From assembly GCF_947172395.1 (NCBI RefSeq), contig NC_069094.1, positions 16,234,292-16,298,291 on the forward strand: a stretch of DNA of 64,000 nt, given 5' to 3'. Positions 53,544-64,000 of the stretch are shown here, one piece after another. The stretch is from Bicyclus anynana (lineage: Eukaryota; Arthropoda; Insecta; Lepidoptera; Nymphalidae). The stretch's first letter is position 1. The number at the start of each line of letters is the position of its first letter. Made by a program: the position numbers and the translations under genes. The notes below the pieces were generated by a model. That model did not search any database, was not told the origin of the DNA, and worked only from the letters and a program-made list of their open reading frames with translations.

Positions 53544-55845
53544 TCTTCTGCTGCTGTTGATTTATAGTAAAATTTCAGTTTATACATAGTAATTCTTTTG
53601 TTTTGAGATATTTTATCAGTCAGGTAAACGAATAACATAGCATGTATGTGTAACATTTATTAATATGGTATTGTCAGATTACCTCACCCAAGGCATTGTT
53701 ATTGCAAGCTGGATTTTCCTCCAAGCAACTAATCTCCTATCGACGAAACACATGTAACTCATGTGCGTCAAATATTCCGTTCTCCTCAGGTGTGAAGCCG
53801 CGGCGTGGAAATTAAGTGCCCGCACTAATCTCGCTGATTTAGGGCATAGTCACACGCAATCTGTAAGACAGGTCAAAATGCGACAGTCTTGCGTCTTATT
53901 AAATTCACTTATTTAAATAAATCATAAAATGTTTATTTTCCATTAAGTTTGGCTTTAATTTATTCATACAATTAATAAATGTTGTATTTAAAGACGTTAT
54001 CTTAAAATAAAAACAACGAAGGCTCTTCTAAAGTGCCCTGTCTAAGAATGAGCTCACGACAAAGACTGCATATCAAATATAGTTTATTAAAATCGTCTAA
54101 TCTTCAATAGTTTAGAAGCTACACTTACAGAAATGAATTTAGCTTAATATTGATTTTGTGATATAAATGCAAAGTACATGTTTATGCCTAGACAATCTAC
54201 TGTGAAAGAAAATATAAAATAATAATGCTTAATACTTGCTTCTTTTGGCTCATTAAATTAAAATACTTTAGAAACTTTTGAAACGGCGTTTCAAAAGTGC
54301 TTGAATTAAATGACTTTTGATTTTAATTTCTTTTTAATTATTGCACAGATAATGACTGCTTTTTGGTATTCTGTACGACTAACGCATCTCTCGCAAAGTA
54401 GTATAAACACAGCCTAACTTTAACATAATTAACACTTCGCGCGATACATTGTGAAGCATCGCTCGATCTCGTACACTAGCCCTAACAATCGCATATTTTA
54501 ATGACCCTTAAGACATAGGCGATAGAGACTAAAATCATGTTTTTTCATCTCAAGTGGAGACTGTACAGTACTCTCCTAATTCTCATTAAAGTAATATTAT
54601 GATTCGGTATTAAATAAAGCCGCCTCTTAAGGGAGGATTTTCTGGGGGAAATTGCGAGCATACACTCCAGTCACCGCACCTTGAATAAATTTACCGCGTT
54701 TATGCTAATATTTCGTTACAAAGTCAGGATAGAGCTTTTTATTATACTCAGGGACACGATACAGCAATTAGTCTTGTAATGTGAATTGTATGACACTTGA
54801 TTTTGTAGTTTTAGATTAATCGATTGATTCTAAATTCAATGTACCAATGCAATTCAACAAACGAATGCTCTTAATTAGCGAAGTACTCGTAATACTGCCA
54901 TGCATATCTACTGCAAATAGAATTGCCGTTTTAAATTTGAATGAATCGTTGCTTTTCTGTGGCAAAATAAGGGAAGAATGATATTTTAAGCGTTCGGATG
55001 GAAACCAATTTATAAACTTCAGCATATCAGCCAATGGATGTCACTGTTGGACATAAGCCTGTCGAAAGTCGTCCAAGCCTGCGCACCTAACGAACCGCAG
55101 CCGCACCGCAGCCGTACCGCAGCCGCACCAAGTGACTTCGAACGGGAGTTAGCCATTCCGGCACCTTAGAACATCAACATGCTTTCTAGTAGACTAACAA
55201 TATCAAGCGAGTCAAAAGAAGTCACAGGATGCGGACGGTTGAAACCACGGTGTGTAGCATTCCCTATAAACCGGAGCTTTCAAACGAATAAAATCACAAT
55301 CGATCCATTCGTATAAAACCTTTTTTTTTTTGTTACATACACTCGTAGAACCTACAGTGCCAGAGACACACATACAAACACATACGTCAAACGTATAACA
55401 CCCTTCTTTATTACGTCACGGATTATAAAACATGTCTTCAATAAATAAAGAACGAGTAAAGCTCCTTTTTTCAATCAATGTATCTTCATCACAACACAAT
55501 GGAATTAATATTTAATTTCAACGTATTGGGACATTTCAACATAAATCTCCGATTAGAAGAGAGCACGGAGAGAATAAAAGAGCCAGCAGCCATTTATCTG
55601 TCCCGGGAGACGGAGTGGCGAGCGGGTGGAAGTAATGTGGGGAACTAGCGTTTGATTTACTACTGGGGATTTGCATTTTGTTCGACGCCACTATCTTCTT
55701 TGAGGGTAAACAGTATAATGTGTCTGTATAAATAAACTACTCGCCAATCTACTTGTGGTGGGTTAAAAATCTAAATCTAGAGGGTGATGATAAGAATATA
55801 ATTAACTAGCTTTATAACTGCTACCCCTTGTTTACTAAATCGTTG
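53544..55845. other. No gene; short repeats
   Basis: LINE-like tail at 54288-54330; an interspersed-repeat piece at 55028-55075 (CAGCCAATGGATGTCACTGT) also seen at 56042; a 12-bp tandem CCGCAGCCGCAC, three units, at 55095-55131. A GC-rich unique patch at 55560-55640 is unexplained. Confidence 0.45.
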
Positions 55846-56025
55846 TTTGTTCGTTTGTTTGTCTGTTTAATTGAACGCGCTAATCTCAGGAACTATTGGT
55901 CCGATTTGAAAAAATCTTTCAGTGTTAGATAACCCATTTATAGAGGAAGGCTATAGACTATATATTATCTCCGTATTCCTACGGGAACGGGAACCATGCG
56001 GTTGGAACTGCGCGGCGTCAGCTAG
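55846..56025 (+). mobile_element. Helitron-like element, 5' end diverged
   Basis: TTGAACGCGCTAATCTCAGG, GGTCCGATTTGAAAAAATCT and CGGCGTCAGCTAG (ending 56025, followed by T) match the other copies; the TC start is not clear. Confidence 0.72.
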
Positions 56026-56531
56026 TAATAACTAATAATTAATCAGCCGATGGACACCCACTGCAGGGCATAGACCTCTCGTAAAGACTTTTAAGCACCA
56101 CTAAACCAATCAGAAAACATTAAAAAAATAAAATTCTAAGCTGTCTGAAATTAAATAAAATCATACTAAAATCGTATTTGTAGGGCGGCGTATGTAATGA
56201 TGTTAAAATAAATAAAAGAAATAAAAGCCAGACGTCACATGACAAAGTTTTATGCAAACGATACAAAGCGGCACGTTGTTCACGTAGCGACGATGCTTCT
56301 GCAAATCCTTTAGGACTCAACGACTTGCATCTCGAGGCACGATCGCTAACATTCACGTTGCACGTCTTAGCGATCGTTCATCGCTACGGTGCACGGAGAT
56401 ATTCCTCACGTAACTATCGGAAAATTTCAGACTCAAACGGTGGGTTGAAAAGCCCGCGCTGAAAGCTTTGGCTAGGTCTGGGTATGATATTAGTTTAGTG
56501 TGTATATATTCGTATACTTATAAATATATTA
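56026..56531. other. No gene; interspersed-repeat piece
   Basis: CAGCCGATGGACACCCACTG at 56042 is part of a repeat also present at 55028. A unique CG-containing patch lies at 56230-56420. Confidence 0.4.
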
Positions 56532-56676
56532 CGGCCTCCGTGGCGCATTGGTATGCGCGGTGGACTTACAAGACGTAGGTCCTGGGTTCGATCCCCAATG
56601 GGTGGATTGAGGTTTTCTTAATGGTTCCATTTCTGGTTGGTGGGAGGCTTTGGCCGTGGTAGTTACCACCCTACCG
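56532..56676 (+). mobile_element. 5' half of a SINE interrupted by the LTR element
   Basis: GGCCTCCGTGGCGCATTGG (A box) and GTCCTGGGTTCGATCCCC (B box) form the tRNA-like head; it continues to GTTACCACCCTACCG and resumes after the LTR retrotransposon at 60622. Removing one ACCG restores the order seen in other copies. Confidence 0.88.
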
Positions 56677-58239
56677 TGTAACTGTTTCAAAATGCCTCAT
56701 ATAAATATAAGAGCATAAAACATACACTTTATCAAGTGTTAATCTTCCAAAGGTTAAAATATTTTAATTGGCATATGATCGTCTATTGATTAGAACCCAG
56801 TAATCAACATTATGTCCATAATAACACAAATACTTTTAAAGTCTCAGAGGTAACAGTTCTCGTATCACGGATTCCCTAAAGTATAATTGATACACGAACT
56901 CTTCGTGGTTTATCAATACATGAACTCTGCGTAGTATATCGATACACGAACTCTTCGTGGTTTATCAAAACACGAACGATGAGTACGTTGATAAGGTCGT
57001 TTAAATAGTTACGCCTTCTTGAATCATATAAGACCACATTGACAGCGAGTGGCAACACAACATTCAGGTTTACCCTGAACGTCAGTATTACTCTCATTGC
57101 TGTCTCTGAAGTTCTAACAACTCACAGAAGAAAATAGTGCTTTGGGTGCGCGAGTGAGACTTGAGTGAGCGAGTGAGATTAGTTGTGGCATCTTTTTTAT
57201 AAAAGATGGTCATTGGCTCCAACTCCTGCACAACGACGGTGGTCCTCTCCCTGAATTTGGTGAGATTAGGTTTATTTAAGAACCAGGACCCCCCCCTTTT
57301 CGTGAGGGTATAAGTTCATTGGTATATAAGCGTGAATGGGTGAGTTCCACATAGTGGAAAGATAACTGATTGTCAGACGACAAGTAGAGCAAAGCACACT
57401 GTAAACACTGTATAAATACAGGCCTAGCTTCCACTATCATCTTTATGTCAAGTAGAACAAGGCATCACTGTATAACTAGTGTAACAGGCCTAGCCTCTAG
57501 CTGGCAGTCTTAACTTTCAGAGTATCCATTACTCTCAAGAGAGTGTAATGCGTTCGAAAGAAATCTAAAAGATTTCACACCATAGGCCGCTCGGCCCTGT
57601 GTATAATTAATAAGCCATCAGAAGGTAATTAGTATGTAAAGTTTCACATATATGCTCTTAAGCATTAAGGAGTTCCTTCATGCGAAGACACTCCTGGTTG
57701 CATCATCATTTTGACTCATAAGTCAAATTTCACACCATAGGCCGCTCGACCCTGTGTATAAATAATATGCCATTAGAACTCAATAACTATGTAAAGGTTC
57801 TCATATATGCTCTTAAGCATCAAGGAGTTCCCCTCATGAGAAGACACTCCTGGCTGTATCATCATTTTCCATAAAAGTCCCTACTGTTCGCCCAAACAAC
57901 CGACTTCGTACTATGCTTCCATCATACGATGGAAAAGCACGGGTAGAATACATCAAGCATTCAGTCAGCTGCTCTAGCTATTCATACTGAAAGCGCCACA
58001 GGCGTCAGCCCGCATGCTCCCAGTAAAGTAGTAAACATGCTCCCGGCGTCATCTGCCAATGAAAAATGAAAGATTTCCAAATAATATTTTTTCCAGTGAT
58101 TTATCATTAATCTCATGTACTGAGCTTATTTTGATGAAAATCTATTTTTTTTTTTTTTTTTTCTAAGCACCTATTAAGTTAATAAGTATGCATAATTTGT
58201 ATTATATCTATATAGTATGTAAGACTTAGAGTCGTCACA
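56677..58239 (-). repeat. LTR, left copy
   Basis: Begins TGTAACTGTTTC and ends GTCGTCACA on the plus strand. It contains three ~32-bp units of ACGAACTCTTCGTGGTTTAT type (about 56887-56990) and a 155-bp tandem duplication starting at 57573 and 57728 (TTTCACACCATAGGCCGCTC). An 18-T run is near 58145. ORF 56876-57097 comes from the short repeats and is not a gene. Confidence 0.93.
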
Positions 58240-59058
58240 ATCAACCCCCTAAATTCTATGAAGTCCTGCGGAATAGAATTTACTTTTAGGAATTTTCATA
58301 AGTATCTATATTTATTATATAAAATTTTATTGTGCCTATTAATTATTTATATCTTCAATTTATTGAAAGGATTCCACAACCCCCTGACATTTAAATAGTT
58401 ATTTTATTGATCACCGAAGAAATTTTATACCTTCGGAAAAATTTATTAAATCCGTCCACGGACGAATCACCTGGTTTGGAACTCCATCGGCAGACTCTAC
58501 CGAACATAATTCCTCCAGGTACGTAAGTTGTCTATAGACTACTGCGAGCCCCGACATCGAACTGAATAAAAATTGGAACTTTGACTTCGGGATGCTCTAG
58601 CACCTTTCGTCACATTCCAAATGCTTGACGCCGCACCTTACGAATAAAGTGCAACTAGTAAAGTCACATTGATTTAGAGCTTTTCGACTCTCGAGGCTCT
58701 ACGTTGAGATACATGATAAGTTGCTTTTTGGCGTTAGAGCCGTTTGATCGAATTCTAAAGATTTCACACCATCGGCCACTCGACCTAGTGTATCATATAA
58801 AAGCCATCAGTAGGGTAGCCTAATCTGCCTCACGGCGGTATAGTACCACCTTAATTTATAATTTAAAATCACTTTTATTATACTTCAGATTCATATTACA
58901 ACCCCCAGACCTCAAGGGTTTCTGACTTTAATCCGTACCATAAACTAATTACATAAGAACTTTTTACCTCTTCTGACTTTTCCATTTTCACGGACAACAA
59001 TTGTAGGCTTACGCCAATTTAATAGCCGTTTTTGACCTATCCTGGTCACGGCACCAAT
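58240..59058 (-). other. Internal region of the LTR element
   Basis: 819 bp without a protein-like ORF. It contains a partial third copy of the LTR 155-bp unit at about 58763 (TTTCACACCATCGGCCACTC), the polypurine tract at its left end and the primer-binding-like site at its right end. Confidence 0.8.
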
Positions 59059-60621
59059 TGTAACTGTTTCAAAATGCCTCATATAAATATAAGAGCATAA
59101 AACATACACTTTATCAAGTGTTAATCTTCCAAAGGTTAAAATATTTTAATTGGCATATGATCGTCTATTGATTAGAACCCAGTAATCAACATTATGTCCA
59201 TAATAACACAAATACTTTTAAAGTCTCAGAGGTAACAGTTCTCGTATCACGGATTCCCTAAAGTATAATTGATACACGAACTCTTCGTGGTTTATCAATA
59301 CATGAACTCTGCGTAGTATATCGATACACGAACTCTTCGTGGTTTATCAAAACACGAACGATGAGTACGTTGATAAGGTCGTTTAAATAGTTACGCCTTC
59401 TTGAATCATATAAGACCACATTGACAGCGAGTGGCAACACAACATTCAGGTTTACCCTGAACGTCAGTATTACTCTCATTGCTGTCTCTGAAGTTCTAAC
59501 AACTCACAGAAGGAAATAGTGCTTTGGGTGCGCGAGTGAGACTTGAGTGAGCGAGTGAGATTAGTTGTGGCATCTTTTTTATAAAAGATGGTCATTGGCT
59601 CCAACTCCTGCACAACGACGGTGGTCCTCTCCCTGAATTTGGTGAGATTAGGTTTATTTAAGAACCAGGACCCCCCCCTTTTCGTGAGGGTATAAGTTCA
59701 TTGGTATATAAGCGTGAATGGGTGAGTTCCACATAGTGGAAAGATAACTGATTGTCAGACGACAAGTAGAGCAAAGCACACTGTAAACACTGTATAAATA
59801 CAGGCCTAGCTTCCACTATCATCTTTATGTCAAGTAGAACAAGGCATCACTGTATAACTAGTGTAACAGGCCTAGCCTCTAGCTGGCAGTCTTAACTTTC
59901 AGAGTATCCATTACTCTCAAGAGAGTGTAATGCGTTCGAAAGAAATCTAAAAGATTTCACACCATAGGCCGCTCGGCCCTGTGTATAATTAATAAGCCAT
60001 CAGAAGGTAATTAGTATGTAAAGTTTCACATATATGCTCTTAAGCATTAAGGAGTTCCTTCATGCGAAGACACTCCTGGTTGCATCATCATTTTGACTCA
60101 TAAGTCAAATTTCACACCATAGGCCGCTCGACCCTGTGTATAAATAATATGCCATTAGAACTCAATAACTATGTAAAGGTTCTCATATATGCTCTTAAGC
60201 ATCAAGGAGTTCCCCTCATGAGAAGACACTCCTGGCTGTATCATCATTTTCCATAAAAGTCCCTACTGGTCGCCCAAACAACCGACTTCGTACTATGCTT
60301 CCATCATACGATGGAAAAGCACGGGTAGAATACATCAAGCATTCAGTCAGCTGCTCTAGCTATTCATACTGAAAGCGCCACAGGCGTCAGCCCGCATGCT
60401 CCCAGTAAAGTAGTAAACATGCTCCCGGCGTCATCTGCCAATGAAAAATGAAAGATTTCCAAATAATATTTTTTCCAGTGATTTATCATTAATCTCATGT
60501 ACTGAGCTTATTTTGATGAAAATCTATTTTTTTTTTTTTTTTTTCTAAGCACCTATTAAGTTAATAAGTATGCATAATTTGTATTATATCTATATAGTAT
60601 GTAAGACTTAGAGTCGTCACA
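59059..60621 (-). repeat. LTR, right copy
   Basis: Same length as the left copy and nearly identical; I noticed differences only at 57128/59513 (A/G) and about 57890/60267 (T/G). Confidence 0.93.
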
Positions 60622-60799
60622 ACCGTCAAAGACCAACCGCCAAGCGATTTAGCGTTCCGGTACGATGTCGTGTAGAAACCGAAGGAGGTGTGGATTTTCA
60701 TCCTACTAACAAATTAGCCCGCTTCCATCTTAGATAGCATCATCGCTTACCATTAGGTGAGATTGCAGTCAAGGGCTAACTTGTAAATAATAAAAAAAC
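60622..60799 (+). mobile_element. 3' half of the interrupted SINE
   Basis: Resumes with ACCGTCAAAGACCAACCG, CCAAGCGATTTAGCGTTCCGG, GTGTAGAAACCGAAGGAGGT and ends CAAGGGCTAACTTGTAAATA plus an A-run. Confidence 0.88.
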
Positions 60800-63700
60800 A
60801 ATACAAACACGTCATAACATAAATTAAATAGATGACATAATAATGTATAATTAAAGTAAAATAACTAAATGTAAAGGCTTGTTCGGATTACTCTAGCAGT
60901 TTAGTAAAATGCTAAAGTAGTCCGAACTAGGCTTTAGTGCTTTATTTTAGTAATGATAAATTAGTATTTTCATAACATTTCAATTCAAATTAAAATAATC
61001 AAAATAAATGTACCTACCTCTTACCTTTACCTCAAAATAAATGTACGTACCATCTTATTAAAATTAAAAATAAGTCAGTAATTCTAAATATCATTTCTCA
61101 ATGATTGATTTTGGAAACAAAAAAATATTTATTTAAAACATTTCCCTGAGATTTGCGTATTCAAGCAAATTCAAGGTAATATCAATTGATTCAAATAAGT
61201 CTTTTTTTCTTACTTTTCTTAACATTACTGATTCACATTACAATACATTACAGTTTTTATACTCTAATGAGGAATTTAAGTTATATTCTAACGAGGAGTC
61301 CACAAACTCGCCAAGTGGCAAACTTACTTTTTGGAAGTTGGTAATAAAATGACACGTTTGAGACTTCAACTAATTGGCACACCGTTAACTGACAACAACC
61401 TCCCCACTGGCACGATTCAGGAACACATTCCTTGGAAATTTATCGCCCAACTACCTCCCTACCTACCTGCCTGGGTATATCGCATAAATAAGCGTTTCGC
61501 GCCATTAAAGAGCGATAATACTGTTTTATTGTAATTTTATGCGCCATATTAGCTGTTCTTTTGCACAGTGGAAATTTTAAAGGCCCTTTCGATGAAATGG
61601 TTACTTGTAATATGCCCCTTTTATTTATTTTTCAGGTGGCTAAATTACAACATTTCTTGACATTCTGTATTTGATACTCTGAACTACGGTTAAGCATGCT
61701 GTAGCTAATAAAGGGGCTAAAAAAAACCCTTGCGTCACCCAGGCAAGGTACCCACATGATCCATTCTGTAATAATTAGTGTATCAGATGGAGAAGGACTA
61801 GAGTAACAGTTTTTAAGACTTACCAATCAATATTCGTCCTCAAAAGATGATGCAAAACATACCATGTTTCAAAATCCTCGGTTTCGAACTGAAAGAGAGG
61901 AAGTAACAAAGGACCTGGGACAAGAGCTGACAGTAAGTAGTAATCTAATAAATGTTAATAGGTATATAATAAATGGTATGTAGCTAAGAACTTTCTTGTA
62001 CATATAACGAGTATCAAGGAGAAGTATGAAAGAGAGAATGGGAGGTAAAAGAGAGACTAGCAACATTGGTGGTAGGCTTTTTGAAAGGAACATATAGCTA
62101 GCATATAGAGGGTAGAATGGGTTTTTAGCCGGTAAGATTCTCAACACGCGTGTCTTTGAGAATTTTACCACATATAGAACAAAAATTCCTCGAAGCCTCT
62201 ACCCCCACCCGATCTATTCTATATTAAATAGTGGATCAGGTGGAGAAGAAATTGAGTGGACGAGAAGACTTGCCAATATTTGTGCCAAGGTCTCAAAATA
62301 ATCAAAAATCTCAGAAGTAATTTACACCAACCTTGCCTCAAAGAGAGTGTCTCAGCAACTATGCGATGGCCGACAGAGCTTTCAAAGTGGAATTTCCTCT
62401 GCTTTAATCTGGGAAATTGGATAAGTTCCGTCACACCACTCGAAATTTAACTCTATAACTTTTGTCCGCCGCGGAAGGTTTAACTTGAAACTATGTAATG
62501 GTCCAATTTATTGAATTTCTTCATAGATATACCTGAGGTACGGTTGAAACTTTAAATGCCAAATAGTTTGTTACCGAGTTAGAAGGGAGGTAGAAGGGAG
62601 TTGCTTATTCAAATTAATCGCTCTCTATATTAAAAAAATCTAAAATGTTAAAACGATTTCTCTCTATTGCAGTTGTCGAGAACTATTTTAAAAAGGGGAA
62701 GCTTTCTCAGTTCAAATGTATACATTTATATTCTATTCCCGAAAGGTGGTTTGCCTCTAGATGTAGTAGTGACTTCTAACGTGTGTGTGTGTATCATAAA
62801 TTCGTACAACCATAGATTTAAGAGTCGGTACAGAGTACATTATAATTCTATGCGTACAACCGTCTTTAAATGTCAACACAGCATATACAAAAGGAGACAA
62901 CATGCTTTTACTTTGTTGACGTTCAGTTTCCTTACACAGACGCGCCTATCTGTATACATAACCGAATTCCTATAATAATATATATATTTTATGTAAGTAT
63001 AGTACTATTTTAATATATAATAGTCGGTAATGACTTCATGACCGACTTCACTTTTCAAAAGTTCAGCAGCCTGTATAAATTTATTTAATTTTATGTACCT
63101 ATAACTTCCCTTTTTAATCAACTTGATTAAAAATCTACTTATCATTTATATCATTATTATTTTATCGAAATTGCGTAGTACGAGTATGATGTGAAAAACT
63201 CGGATCTTTTATCGGAAACGGCATCATTATATTATGATGGATTTTATTACAATCCGGGATAAAAAGGCTCAAAGTACTTTACATTCGAATTCTGATTAAT
63301 ATGAGCAGTGAATTATAGGAATCGCTCGTGGTTAGTCATTTCAGTGGAATTTAATATTTAATTAAAAATGATCTTGCACATGCTGCGAATAAAATCTACA
63401 CAAAATGAGTATCTGTACTACATTCAATGTAAATATAGTTGAGAGGGAATAATAAAAAAAATCAGGCAGATTAGATTTTTTTTGACATTATCTTTCGTAA
63501 TTCGGCAGTATTTCTACGAACAGTCAGACTATATATATAAAACTTGCAGACTGTTTTTTTTTACTCGTAGAGTTCTTTTTACTGAGAGAAGACAATAAAA
63601 GGGGCAACTTAATCAATGCATACCCAAAAAATTATAAATGATAAGGAAGTGGCTGACTGTGATTTTTAAACAACGATGTTTTCTCAAGTTAGTAGTAATT

Positions 63701-64000
63701 TACACGAATACACAATTGAACTTTTTTTGTCATAATTCATTACTATTGTGCAATCAGCTGCAACAGCTTTAAAGCAAATTGCTTGTGGGTTCTTCATGGC
63801 ATGTGTAGCTGGCCTTCCATTGAAGGCCATGCGAATCTAATTTATTTGTCAATTTTTTGCGTTTCATTTGTAGTACTTTTGTTTTTTTTGTTTTTTTACA
63901 GGTTTCTATTGAATGACTGAAGGCAGTAGCAAGTTTGTTTTCATGGCGATTTTTATAACATTGATCTGAGTTCAACCTCTTCTTTTACTGTTTTTATCTC
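60800..64000. other. No gene recognised
   Basis: AT-rich unique DNA. The stretch 61420-61540 (CGCATAAATAAGCG, GCGCCATTAAAGAGCGATAA) looks like a conserved non-coding element. ORFs at 61331, 61632, 61869, 62219, 62667 and 63769 show no domain or bias. A perfect short palindrome GGCCTTCCATTGAAGGCC is at about 63811. Confidence 0.4.

Larger units (their letters stand above)
56677..60621 (-). mobile_element. Non-autonomous LTR retrotransposon with 1563-bp LTRs
   Basis: Two 1563-bp LTRs flank only 819 bp of internal sequence, with a 4-bp target duplication ACCG (56673-56676 and 60622-60625). Orientation is minus: next to the right LTR the minus strand reads ATTGGTGCCGTGACCAGG, a primer-binding-site-like TGG start, and next to the left LTR it reads TTTAGGGGGTTGA, a polypurine tract. 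No gag or pol frame exists. LTR ends (TGTGACGA...TTACA on the minus strand) recall BEL/Pao elements, but the superfamily is not proven. I see two base differences between the LTRs, so insertion was recent; mobilisation must have used proteins from a relative. Confidence 0.9.

Noticed and set aside
53259..53656. Minus ORFs across 53259-53656
   Set aside because: Generated by the arms of the foldback MITE.
56876..57097. 73-aa ORF repeated at 59258-59479
   Set aside because: Identical only because it lies in both LTRs; the sequence comes from short tandem repeats and has no gag or pol features.

Overview
The window looks like AT-rich insect genomic DNA, most probably from a moth or butterfly. 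The evidence is the repeat content: tRNA-derived SINEs, TC...CTAG Helitron-like elements inserted between A and T, a LINE 3' end, small MITEs and an LTR retrotransposon, all of types I know from Lepidoptera. I recognise no host protein-coding gene or true tRNA/rRNA gene. Outside the central element the sequence reads as intergenic or intronic DNA.

The main content is one complete Polinton/Maverick (adintovirus-like, virus-derived self-synthesising DNA transposon) at 12815-28771, 15,957 bp. It has perfect 91-bp terminal inverted repeats (TIRs) beginning with AG and is flanked by a 6-bp target duplication, ATTCTG (12809-12814 and 28772-28777). From left to right it carries: an IAP-type BIR-RING gene (minus); a spliced gene of unknown function, apparently captured, whose start codon seems to be made by splicing; a 1.1-kb array of six degenerate tandem repeats; the 1168-aa protein-primed DNA polymerase B; an unknown minus-strand gene with a short 5'-UTR intron; and then a dense plus-strand virion and integration block. 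That block holds the packaging ATPase, a PGL-motif Polinton protein, a small coiled-coil protein with a tail-fibre-like motif, a chromodomain integrase, a basic protein with a Gly/Ala-rich hydrophobic segment, an adenain-like cysteine protease, the penton (single jelly roll), a 53-aa basic protein, the major capsid protein (double jelly roll) and a conserved 158-aa terminal protein. No frame is visibly broken, so the copy looks young and possibly functional.

The most unusual feature is how the virion block appears to be translated. The protease has no ATG at the start of its domain. It lies in the -1 frame relative to the gene before it, and that gene ends in a canonical A_AAA_AAC slippery heptamer placed directly before its stop codon. 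In addition, four neighbouring gene pairs overlap as ATGA (stop and start sharing bases). Together these suggest polycistronic translation by -1 frameshifting and termination-reinitiation in a eukaryotic DNA element. I infer this; it has not been tested.

The left flank (1-12808) holds SINE, Helitron-like and hairpin repeats and a 20-bp minisatellite. The right flank (28778-64000) holds a LINE 3' end, several SINE families, a hAT-type MITE with an 8-bp target duplication, foldback MITEs, and a non-autonomous LTR retrotransposon (56677-60621) with unusually long 1563-bp LTRs, inserted into the middle of a SINE. Long unique stretches contain no gene that I can support.
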